Part shown: in pieces, positions 7,331 through 12,325 of the stretch
Position numbering within the stretch: position 1 is the stretch's first letter
Layout of the letters: each line of letters starts with the position of its first letter
Assembly (NCBI GenBank): GCA_031288005.1
Contig: JAITSE010000054.1
Coordinates: forward strand, 1 to 14,722
Source: Treponema sp.
Lineage (GTDB): Bacteria; Spirochaetota; Spirochaetia; Treponematales; Breznakiellaceae
Direction of reading: 5' to 3'
Length of the DNA stretch: 14,722 nucleotides
Notes under the pieces: generated by a model
The model's input: only the letters and a program-made list of their open reading frames with translations
Database searches by the model: none
Told to the model about the DNA's origin: nothing
Position numbers and translations under genes: made by a program

Positions 7331-8497
7331 TTAAAAGCCGCTCTTGCCGGCCAAAACAGCCTTTGCCCGCTCAAAAATCTCCTCTTCCGAAGGAATCACC
7401 CCGCCTGAATGTCCCAAAAGATGAACCTGCTTGAGGGAAGCTTTTGGCTCCGCTTCAAGGAGCGAAAGTTTCACGTCCTCCACAAGCTGGCCCAGGCTCA
7501 TCTCAACAGTGAGGATGGGCTTCCCGCCGGAAGCGATCTTTGCAAGGGCTTTGTATGGAAAGGGCCAAAGGGTGATGGGCCGGAACAGGCCCAGGTTGAC
7601 GCCCTCCTTCGCGGCAAGCTGCCGGGCGCCCAGCGCGGCTCTGGCCGAGGTGCCGTAGGCCGCAATCGTCAGGTCCGGGCCTTCCCCGCTAAACCCGCCA
7701 CCGCCCGTATTGAAACCCAGAGCCTCAAAGCGGAGTTGCTCTTTCTCCACCGTCCTGTAGCGCTCAAAACGGGCCCGCGTCTTAGCTTCAAGATCTTCGG
7801 GAACCAGGTCAAGCGAAGTGATGTGCCGGCTTGCCCGGCTTTCTTCCGCCATGCGGCCCACGGTCCAGTCCCGCGGGGGGAGGCGTCCCGGGTCTAGAGG
7901 CGGAGGCAGGACCACTCCCTCCATCATCTGCCCGATGACGCCGTCGGCCAGAACTATGGCGGGCATCCTGTATCTGTCGGAAAGCTCAAAGGCCAGAAAG
8001 GTGAGGTCCGCGCACTCCTGGACGCTCTTTGGGGCAAGGACTATGCAGCGGTAATCTCCGTGGCCCCCGCCGCGGGTGGACTGAAAGTAATCGCTCTGGG
8101 CCGGGGCGATGGAACCCAGACCGGGACCGCCTCTGACCACGTTTACCACCACCATAGGAATGTCGGCCCCGGCGGCGTAGGAGATTCCCTCCTGCTTGAG
8201 GCTTATTCCGGGACTGGAAGAACTCGTCATGGCCCTGTACCCCGCGGCGGAAGCGCCGTATACCATGTTCACCGCCGCAGTCTCGCTCTCGGCCTGGACA
8301 AAGACCCCTCCCCTATCCATCATGTTCGCGGCCATATAGGCGATAAGCTCATTCTGCGGGGTAATTGGATAGCCGAAATAAGCCCGGCACCCCGCGCGGA
8401 GGGCGGCCTCGGCGATGGCCTCGTTCCCCTTCATAAGGAGCTTTTCTCCCCGGCAGCCGCCGCGGCAAGCGCAGCCGGAATCTTCGCGACCCTTCAT
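7331..8497 (-). CDS. vorB: 2-oxoacid:ferredoxin oxidoreductase alpha subunit VorB
   Basis: With the start at 8497 the product is 388 residues, the alpha subunit of a branched-chain 2-oxoacid (3-methyl-2-oxobutanoate) or 2-oxoglutarate:ferredoxin oxidoreductase. Landmarks are LMKGNEAIAEAA (21-32), FGYPITPQNE (41-50), TSSSSPGISLKQEGISY (91-107), VRGGPGLG (121-128), STRGGGHGDY and the ADGVIGQMMEG segment. These read like the VorB family. The ATG overlaps the ferredoxin stop as ATGA and has a strong AGGAGG seven bases upstream, whereas the same frame extends to 8689 only as antisense-like sequence over the ferredoxin gene. Oddly, this start adds about 20 residues with three cysteines (C9, C11, C15) before the usual family start at Met22 (8434), which has a GGGGAGA about ten bases ahead. 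Confidence 0.92.
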   Translation of the reverse strand: MKGREDSGCACRGGCRGEKLLMKGNEAIAEAALRAGCRAYFGYPITPQNELIAYMAANMMDRGGVFVQAESETAAVNMVYGASAAGYRAMTSSSSPGISLKQEGISYAAGADIPMVVVNVVRGGPGLGSIAPAQSDYFQSTRGGGHGDYRCIVLAPKSVQECADLTFLAFELSDRYRMPAIVLADGVIGQMMEGVVLPPPLDPGRLPPRDWTVGRMAEESRASRHITSLDLVPEDLEAKTRARFERYRTVEKEQLRFEALGFNTGGGGFSGEGPDLTIAAYGTSARAALGARQLAAKEGVNLGLFRPITLWPFPYKALAKIASGGKPILTVEMSLGQLVEDVKLSLLEAEPKASLKQVHLLGHSGGVIPSEEEIFERAKAVLAGKSGF

Positions 8498-8727
8498 CCC
8501 GCGACCTCCTCTTCCAGGTCGAACACCTCGATGCAGACTTCCGGGCATACCGCGAAGCAGTTGCCGCAGCCCGTACACTTCTCTATCTGAAGCGCCGACG
8601 CGGGGAAGCTCCCCTGCATATTGAGATGTTTCTCGACATCCAACACTTTTACCGGGCAAGCGCGGATGCACAAGCCGCAGCCCTTGCACAGCTCCCGGTC
8701 AATCACTACTTTCCCTTTTCTGGCCAT
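8494..8727 (-). CDS. 2-oxoacid:ferredoxin oxidoreductase ferredoxin (delta) subunit, 2x[4Fe-4S]
   Basis: This 77-residue bacterial-type ferredoxin subunit passes electrons from the TPP site to external ferredoxin. It has two clusters: CKGCGLCIRACP (Cys14, 17, 20, 24) and CTGCGNCFAVCP (Cys51, 54, 57, 61). I use ATG at 8727 (MARKGKVV...), preceded by GGGGAGG four bases away and matching the family start. An in-frame ATG at 8757 would add ten residues but lies inside a perfect hairpin (8750-8782) with no good ribosome binding site. It is the first gene of the delta-alpha-beta-gamma-kamA operon and overlaps alpha by ATGA. Confidence 0.92.
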   Translation of the reverse strand: MARKGKVVIDRELCKGCGLCIRACPVKVLDVEKHLNMQGSFPASALQIEKCTGCGNCFAVCPEVCIEVFDLEEEVAG

Positions 8728-8912
8728 GGGGCCTCCCCTGTAATCCGCATGAGACATGGAACCGCAGGTTCCTTAGGTCTCACGGGTTGTTTAGAGTTTC
8801 AGACAAGTGAAACGCTTTTGAGACCCGCGTCCGCGCGTCCCTTGCGGCTTTATTTAAGGTCCGGACTGGTCCGCTTAGGCCTAAGAAACCTGATAATCCC
8901 CGGTCCTGAGTT
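8728..8912 (-). promoter_or_regulatory. structured 5' leader of the oxidoreductase operon, candidate cis-regulatory RNA
   Basis: About 185 nt separate the predicted transcription start (near 8912) from the ferredoxin ATG. Inverted repeats, in transcript order, are: AAGAAAC/GTTTCTT (8916-8910 and 8889-8883); a perfect 12-bp palindrome CTTAGGCCTAAG (8885-8874) that shares bases with the first stem's 3' arm; a nested stem CGGGT/ACCCG (8827-8823 with 8787-8783) enclosing GTTTCA/TGAAAC (8813-8808 with 8801-8796); and a hairpin TGAGAC/GTCTCA (8782-8777 with 8755-8750) enclosing GGAACC-tgc-GGTTCC (8772-8758). I do not match it to a known riboswitch class. No T-tract terminator is visible, so any control would be on translation, mRNA stability or protein binding. 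Confidence 0.5.
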
Positions 8913-8918
8913 TCTTGA

Positions 8919-8947
8919 ATCATAAAATATATTTATCTTAAAACCAA
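8919..8947 (-). promoter_or_regulatory. promoter of the oxidoreductase-kamA operon
   Basis: Minus strand: TTGGTT (8947-8942), 17-bp spacer, TATGAT (8924-8919). The -10 box matches consensus at 5/6 positions, the -35 at 3/6, and the spacing is ideal. The spacer is AT-rich. It lies immediately after the stop of the small upstream ORF (8953). Confidence 0.55.
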
Positions 8948-8952
8948 GACCT

Positions 8953-9072
8953 TTAGCATGAAGCTCTATAGTCTTTTGTGGAAGCCTTATAGTCTTTTGT
9001 CCAGAACTGATGACCCTCTTTCGAGTCATAGAACTGTAGGACGGCCAAAACTTTTTCATCGATTCTGGTCAT
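8953..9072 (-). CDS. hypothetical 39-residue protein ending in a heptad repeat
   Basis: A 39-codon ORF starts at ATG 9072 with GAGG five bases upstream (9081-9078). Its N-terminal part (MTRIDEKVLAVLQFYDSKEG) looks like ordinary protein, with a predicted helix. The C-terminus is two tandem seven-residue units, TKDYKAS and TKDYRAS, followed by Cys and stop, created by an imperfect 21-bp DNA repeat. I do not recognise a family. It could be a real small protein, a truncated remnant or a product of repeat expansion. It follows the two structured elements in the same direction and ends 6 bp before the promoter of the oxidoreductase operon. Confidence 0.42.
   Translation of the reverse strand: MTRIDEKVLAVLQFYDSKEGHQFWTKDYKASTKDYRASC
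8959..9000 (-). repeat. tandem 21-bp direct repeat, two units
   Basis: Units at 8959-8979 and 8980-9000 are identical at 18 of 21 positions; the shared core is TATAGTCTTTTGT on the plus strand. The length keeps the reading frame, so each unit adds seven residues to the 39-residue ORF. Confidence 0.85.
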
Positions 9073-9088
9073 CTGATCCTCTTGCTTT

Positions 9089-9136
9089 GATGAATGGGAC
9101 CTAAGTCTTCGGAGACAACGCTCCACACCATTCATC
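9089..9136. repeat. structured repeat element, copy 1 (three-way junction)
   Basis: Plus strand: a perfect 9-bp closing stem GATGAATGG (9089-9097) / CCATTCATC (9128-9136). Inside lie a mini-hairpin GAC-ctaa-GTC (9098-9107), a TTC linker, a hairpin GGAG-ACAACG-CTCC (9111-9124) and an ACA linker. The interior closely matches copy 2 while the outer stem sequence is unrelated, which points to selection for shape. The active strand is not determined. On the minus strand it would lie in the leader of the 39-residue ORF. Confidence 0.65.
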
Positions 9137-9150
9137 GCAATATATTTTTA

Positions 9151-9195
9151 TAGGCGGGACATACAGTCGCCGGGGACAACACCCCACACCGCCTA
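9151..9195. repeat. structured repeat element, copy 2 (three-way junction)
   Basis: Plus strand: a perfect 7-bp closing stem TAGGCGG (9151-9157) / CCGCCTA (9189-9195). Inside lie GAC-ataca-GTC (9158-9168), a GCC linker, GGGG-ACAACA-CCCC (9172-9185) and an ACA linker. Relative to copy 1 the GGAG/CTCC stem has become GGGG/CCCC by a paired change, and the whole closing stem is replaced yet still paired. Copies are 14 bp apart and lie between the 51-residue and 39-residue genes. Confidence 0.65.
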
Positions 9196-9215
9196 ATTTA
9201 GCCTTACGCTGCTTC

Positions 9216-9371
9216 CTAAGCGTTCTGCTGGTAATAATCCAGTTCATCGTCCCAGTCGTTAATGACTGAAACGTTGGCGCCACTGTCCGCAAGCTCCTCA
9301 GCGGCGCTTTTCCTGTCGTATTGGCCGTTCATGTACCCAATCCTGATGTCCTCAACCGATACCCTGTTCAT
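9216..9371 (-). CDS. hypothetical 51-residue acidic protein
   Basis: The ATG at 9371 has an excellent ribosome binding site, GGAGG six bases upstream, so this is probably a real gene. The product begins MNRVSVEDIRIGYMNGQYDR and continues with an Ala/Glu-rich helix and an acidic C-terminal stretch NDWDDELDYYQQNA. There is no signal or membrane segment. I do not recognise the family. The same frame extends to 9437, but that part is translated hairpin sequence and is rejected. A terminator-like hairpin ends only about 6 bp before the ribosome binding site, so expression may depend on read-through. It is divergent from the XRE-nuclease operon. Confidence 0.6.
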   Translation of the reverse strand: MNRVSVEDIRIGYMNGQYDRKSAAEELADSGANVSVINDWDDELDYYQQNA

Positions 9372-9385
9372 CCTGTACCTCCAAT

Positions 9386-9441
9386 AAAAAAAGCGTTGGT
9401 TGGAACCTCGGCCCTGCCCGGCTCTGGCTCCAATCAACGCT
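9386..9441 (-). terminator. terminator-like hairpin (attenuator candidate) upstream of the 51-residue gene
   Basis: Arms 9441-9429 and 9404-9392 pair over 13 positions with one mismatch on the minus strand (a G-U wobble on the plus strand). The loop is GC-rich and a run of seven T on the minus strand (9392-9386) follows. No minus-strand gene lies upstream to be terminated before the XRE start at 9503. The hairpin therefore sits in the leader of the 51-residue gene, whose Shine-Dalgarno begins just after the T-run. Confidence 0.6.
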
Positions 9442-9483
9442 CTTTCTTTCCCGGGGCAGCGGGTTAAATCTTTGTTTACGGAG

Positions 9484-9499
9484 ATATTGCCGATAATAT
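9484..9499 (+). promoter_or_regulatory. possible -10 box and operator of the XRE operon
   Basis: GATAAT (9492-9497, 5/6 match to TATAAT) ends five bases before the XRE ATG, which predicts a start of transcription at or next to the ATG. It overlaps a dyad ATATT-N6-AATAT (9484-9499), a plausible autoregulatory site for the XRE protein. No good -35 box is visible. Confidence 0.4.
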
Positions 9500-9502
9500 T
9501 CT

Positions 9503-9883
9503 ATGTCCATTTCAAGAGAAGATCTCGTTGAAAGAATAATGGCCGCACTCGATAAAAAGGGACTTAATAGGACTAAACTATATGAGATTGCCCCGTCTGG
9601 TACAATTTCAGCTTGGAAAACTAAAAGGCAAAAACCGAGTGCTTATACCCTCTTTGAGATAGCTAAATTTGTCGGGGAATCTTTGGACTATCTTTTGACT
9701 GGTTCAGACGGTCTTACGGAGACAGAACATAACCTTCTAGATGCATACCGCAATCTAAATGATGTCGGTAAAAAGGCCGCTATAGACGCAGTGAGGGATC
9801 TGTATGCTTCTTTCCCTCAGCCATTAGAACAAGGTTGGAGTCTCATCGTAGACGATAACATAAAGCCAATAACACCAAAATAA
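9503..9883 (+). CDS. XRE-family helix-turn-helix transcriptional regulator
   Basis: This 126-residue protein has an N-terminal Cro/CI-type HTH at about residues 7-65. The pattern is helix, TKLYEIAPSGTISAWKTKRQ recognition region, then PSAYTLFEIAKFVGESLDYLLTG, the classic end of XRE domains. The C-terminal half is helical (TETEHNLLDAYRNLND...), common in phage-repressor-like proteins. No catalytic LexA/CI protease motif is seen. It is followed after 11 bp by the DUF262-HNH gene and probably controls that operon, as controller proteins do for restriction systems; that is inference from context. There is no clear Shine-Dalgarno before the ATG and a -10-like box ends five bases upstream, so the transcript may be leaderless. 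The gene is more AT-rich than its metabolic neighbours, suggesting transfer. Confidence 0.88.
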   Translation: MSISREDLVERIMAALDKKGLNRTKLYEIAPSGTISAWKTKRQKPSAYTLFEIAKFVGESLDYLLTGSDGLTETEHNLLDAYRNLNDVGKKAAIDAVRDLYASFPQPLEQGWSLIVDDNIKPITPK

Positions 9884-9894
9884 GGGGGAATGAT

Positions 9895-11265
9895 ATGTCA
9901 GACGAATACACTATCAATGAACAAGAAGAACTTACCGGGTATGGGGACGTTGCGGAAAAAGGCGATGAACCGGTATTTGACGGACCGGGAAACAGAAAAA
10001 TCGTCTGGAATCCTATGGATTTTTCGGTAGAAACGCTTTACTACAAGAAAAAAGGCGGCGACCTCGACCTTAGCCCCCCATGGCAGCGCAACTATGTCTT
10101 TGACAAGACAAAAGCCAGCCGGCTTATAGAATCCGTGCTACTGGACGTACCTTTGCCAGCGGTATATCTGGCGGAGGAAGCGGACGGAACCCTGAGCGTG
10201 ATAGACGGCCAGCAACGCCTTACCACTTTCTTCGGCTTCATTGATGACCAGTTTCCAGTGGGGAAATCGTATACCGAATTCAAACTGAACGGCTTGGAGA
10301 TACTGACCGAACTGAAAGGCTTGAAGTATGCCGGGCTTGAAAAACCCCTCCAGCGAAAAATCAGAGACACCCCCATTCACGCCATAATTATTAAAAAAGA
10401 GTCTGATGAGGACGTAAGGTTCGATATTTTTGAGCGGCTGAACACCGGTTCCATGAAGTTAAACGAGGACGAAATCAGGAATTCCGTCTACCGCGGCCCC
10501 TATATTGACCTGTTGGACGAACTTGAGGAGGATAAAACCTTCGGAAAGCTGGTCAACAAGCCTAATTTCAAGAACCGTATGCTCTACCGGGGTATGATAC
10601 TGCGGTTCCTTGCCCTTTCCGAGAAAGATTACCGGGACTACCGTCCAAGCATGAAGCAGTTCTGCAACAAAGAACTCAGGGAACGGCGGAATTTATCAAA
10701 AGAAAAAGCTAACGAGTACCGGAAACGGTTCAGAACATGCGTTGACCTCTGTCATTCGGTTTTCGGAGAAAACGCTTTCAGGCGGTTCAGTCCGGGGAAA
10801 GACGAGAGCAACAAGGATGGTTCCTGGGTTGCCAGCCGGATCAACATGGCCTTATTTGATGTTCAGATGTGCTGCTTCGCCAAATACGATCAGAGCCAAT
10901 TCCAGGGGCATTGGAATGAGATTCGGGATCGGATGCTTGACCTCATGTGCAACGATCCCGAATTCGGCGATGCTATCGAAATTCAAACAAGCAGTACCGT
11001 GCGTATGCAGAGTCGGTTCACCAAATGGCTTGGCGTCTTGGACTCTATCGTCTCAAATCCAACATCCCGAAATTTTAGCTACGAGATCAAAAAACAGCTT
11101 TTCGAGAAAGACCCAACCTGCGGAATCTGCCATAACCAGATTCTCGCCATCGAGGATGCCGAAGTGGACCATATAGACCCATATAGCAAAGGCGGACCTA
11201 CGACCATCGAAAACGCCCAGATTGCCCACCGGTACTGCAACCGGCATAAGAGCGATAACACATAA
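9895..11265 (+). CDS. DUF262 and HNH endonuclease domain protein (probable anti-phage nuclease)
   Basis: This 456-residue protein has two recognisable parts. The DUF262 (GmrS/SspE N-terminal-like, ParB-type) domain covers about 43-260, with SPPWQRNYVF (60-69), the nucleotide-binding signature IDGQQRLTT (103-111) and FERLNTGSMKLNEDEIRN (179-196). The C-terminal end is an HNH nuclease: CGIC (Cys409, Cys412), EVDHIDPYSKGG (His426), Asn440, and HRYCNRHK (445-452, Cys448). Known DUF262 proteins such as GmrSD and SspE restrict modified or phosphorothioated phage DNA using NTP, but those carry DUF1524 rather than this zinc-type HNH. I therefore infer defence without naming a system. It has a good ribosome binding site AGGGGGA and lies 11 bp after the XRE gene. 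No methylase or other partner is present, so it may act alone. Confidence 0.88.
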   Translation: MSDEYTINEQEELTGYGDVAEKGDEPVFDGPGNRKIVWNPMDFSVETLYYKKKGGDLDLSPPWQRNYVFDKTKASRLIESVLLDVPLPAVYLAEEADGTLSVIDGQQRLTTFFGFIDDQFPVGKSYTEFKLNGLEILTELKGLKYAGLEKPLQRKIRDTPIHAIIIKKESDEDVRFDIFERLNTGSMKLNEDEIRNSVYRGPYIDLLDELEEDKTFGKLVNKPNFKNRMLYRGMILRFLALSEKDYRDYRPSMKQFCNKELRERRNLSKEKANEYRKRFRTCVDLCHSVFGENAFRRFSPGKDESNKDGSWVASRINMALFDVQMCCFAKYDQSQFQGHWNEIRDRMLDLMCNDPEFGDAIEIQTSSTVRMQSRFTKWLGVLDSIVSNPTSRNFSYEIKKQLFEKDPTCGICHNQILAIEDAEVDHIDPYSKGGPTTIENAQIAHRYCNRHKSDNT

Positions 11266-11281
11266 TTTATAAAAAACGTGG

Positions 11282-11326
11282 TTGTGGTTTTCCACAAGTT
11301 GCCCACATCAGTTTTTCTAAAACTGA
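11282..11326 (+). other. two hairpins with an embedded DnaA-like box
   Basis: The first is TTGTGG-TTTT-CCACAA (11282-11297), perfect. It contains TTTTCCACA (11288-11296), which fits the relaxed DnaA-box consensus TTWTNCACA. The second is TCAGTTTT-tct-AAAACTGA (11308-11326), perfect with 8-bp arms. Neither is followed by a T-tract, so they are not standard terminators for the nuclease gene, though they may protect its 3' end. Confidence 0.5.
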
Positions 11327-11464
11327 ATAACAATTAAATTTATATTTATATTAAATTTACATTACTATACTATATATGGAATGGTATAGATAGGGTATGG
11401 AAGGGGTATCTATAGGGTATCAATACCCTACTTCTTATAGAAGAAAATCGGGACTGGAACCAGT
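11327..11464. repeat. AT-rich tract, four GGTAT motifs at 11-bp spacing and flanking dyads (iteron-like)
   Basis: An extremely AT-rich stretch (about 11327-11379) leads into GGTAT at 11383, 11394, 11405 and 11416, exactly one helical turn apart, then the inverted copy ATACC (11423-11427), giving GGGTAT-CA-ATACCC. Two more dyads follow: CTTCT-tat-AGAAG (11431-11443) and ACTGG-aa-CCAGT (11453-11464). Same-face spacing suggests cooperative protein binding. The region lies between convergent genes, so it need not be a promoter. It could be an origin, a partition site or a regulator-binding array. Confidence 0.55.
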
Positions 11465-11477
11465 TTACCAAGGCAAT

Positions 11478-11501
11478 AAAAAAGCCCCGGATGTCCGGGG
11501 C
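11478..11501 (-). terminator. intrinsic terminator of the PIN toxin operon
   Basis: Minus strand: GCCCCGG-ACAT-CCGGGGC (11501-11484), a perfect GC-rich 7-bp stem, followed at once by six T residues (11483-11478). It lies 25 bp after the stop of the small partner gene. This is the clearest terminator in the window. Confidence 0.88.
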
Positions 11502-11525
11502 CTGACTCTGCTTCTTACCTGCTTA

Positions 11526-11771
11526 TTAAGTAACTGCCGCAGTTCTTGGACGGATCTTCCCCCGGCCTACTAAATCATAGCAAATGGAAAGCCCTCTTTT
11601 TGCCAGGGAAGCTTCCGCCCTTTTGTTTCGTTCTTCCGCAGTCATTCCGGCGGTTTCGTCCTGTATTTTTAACCGTATAGCATGAATCTCCCTGATAGGC
11701 TCCATAGCCGCCATCATTTCCGGGTCATTGGTGATCCGGGGATCATTCAGGTAATCTTGTACTGTCTTCAT
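11526..11771 (-). CDS. small partner of PIN-domain toxin (putative antitoxin)
   Basis: The 81-residue product begins MKTVQDYLNDPRITNDPEMM and continues with REIHAIRLKIQDETAGMTAEER, a pattern I recognise as the small protein that accompanies this PIN family in many bacteria. It is mostly helical and charged, with no evident HTH or ribbon-helix-helix. The start ATGA overlaps the PIN gene stop, so the two are translationally coupled with the toxin gene first, the reverse of most type-II modules. A strong terminator follows. The antitoxin role rests on context and family recollection, not on a visible motif. Confidence 0.7.
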   Translation of the reverse strand: MKTVQDYLNDPRITNDPEMMAAMEPIREIHAIRLKIQDETAGMTAEERNKRAEASLAKRGLSICYDLVGRGKIRPRTAAVT

Positions 11772-12262
11772 AACGCTAATACCTCCACAGGTCTATATAT
11801 CCCGATAGGGTTAAAACCTTCTTGTTTATTGACCCGCCTGACCCGTTCGATTGTCCAGGGCCGGGCTATATGTTCAAAATTAAGGCTCACAGTGAAGTCT
11901 AAGCCGTTGAGCGCCGTAATTGCAATATGTCCGGCATCTGTAGGATAACTTTCAGGAATCGCCTTGGATTGGATATAAAGGGACGCAAGCCTTTTCGATT
12001 CTTCTGTCTCCGGCAGAACCTTGACATTGTAATCCGTAATGAGCCGCCACATATTCTCCCGCTTTTCATGGTTGGTTTCATCATCGATTTCATCAGTTGC
12101 CAGGATAGAAGTATAAGGTTCATACTTCCCAGCTCTAATCAGATCAAAGACCTGGCGAACCTCCGCTTTTAATTCCAGGTATGGCGGGGCCGTCCGCTTT
12201 TCGTAATAAAAGCTGAACATCGTCGTTTCAAGATAGATTTTCGGAACCTCAATACCATCCAT
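11768..12262 (-). CDS. PIN-domain protein (putative type-II toxin ribonuclease)
   Basis: This 164-residue PIN-fold protein opens with PKIYLETTMFSFYY (7-20), where the first acidic residue is Glu12 instead of the usual Asp. TDEIDDE follows (Glu58 as the second acid), then YPTDAGHIAIT (Asp109) and VSLNFEHI (Asn128 at the fourth position). PIN domains cut RNA with Mg ions held by such acids. The sequence, including the GFNPIGIYRPVEV ending, matches a widespread VapC-like group paired with a small downstream protein. It has a good ribosome binding site AAGGAG (five-base spacer) and its own TTGACA promoter. Toxin activity is inferred from the family and pairing. Confidence 0.8.
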   Translation of the reverse strand: MDGIEVPKIYLETTMFSFYYEKRTAPPYLELKAEVRQVFDLIRAGKYEPYTSILATDEIDDETNHEKRENMWRLITDYNVKVLPETEESKRLASLYIQSKAIPESYPTDAGHIAITALNGLDFTVSLNFEHIARPWTIERVRRVNKQEGFNPIGIYRPVEVLAL

Positions 12263-12279
12263 AAATACTCCTTGACTTT

Positions 12280-12307
12280 AACGTATCCCATCTACCTTAT
12301 TTGTCAA
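12280..12307 (-). promoter_or_regulatory. promoter of the PIN toxin pair
   Basis: Minus strand: perfect TTGACA (12307-12302), 16-bp spacer, TACGTT (12285-12280; 3/6). It sits in the 63-bp gap after the AT-hook gene, about 20 bp before the PIN start codon. No terminator separates the two genes, so read-through from the AT-hook gene is also likely. Confidence 0.5.
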
Positions 12308-12325
12308 TAATTTTCCGCAATTTTC

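Noticed and set aside
6492..7334. Plus-strand open frame of 280 codons
   Set aside because: It is antisense to the oxidoreductase beta gene, which has unmistakable family motifs; high GC keeps the opposite frame open.
8498..8689. Upstream extension of the VorB frame
   Set aside because: It overlaps the ferredoxin gene in another frame and reads as low-quality Arg/Gly-rich sequence, while 8497 has a strong ribosome binding site and ATGA coupling.
8728..8757. Earlier ATG for the ferredoxin subunit
   Set aside because: It lies within a perfect hairpin and lacks a good ribosome binding site. The ATG at 8727 has GGGGAGG and the normal family N-terminus.
9089..9195. Integron attC sites or a CRISPR array
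   Set aside because: No RYYYAAC/GTTRRRY core pair is at the ends. There are only two copies with unequal closing stems, no spacers of regular length, and no integron integrase or cas genes.
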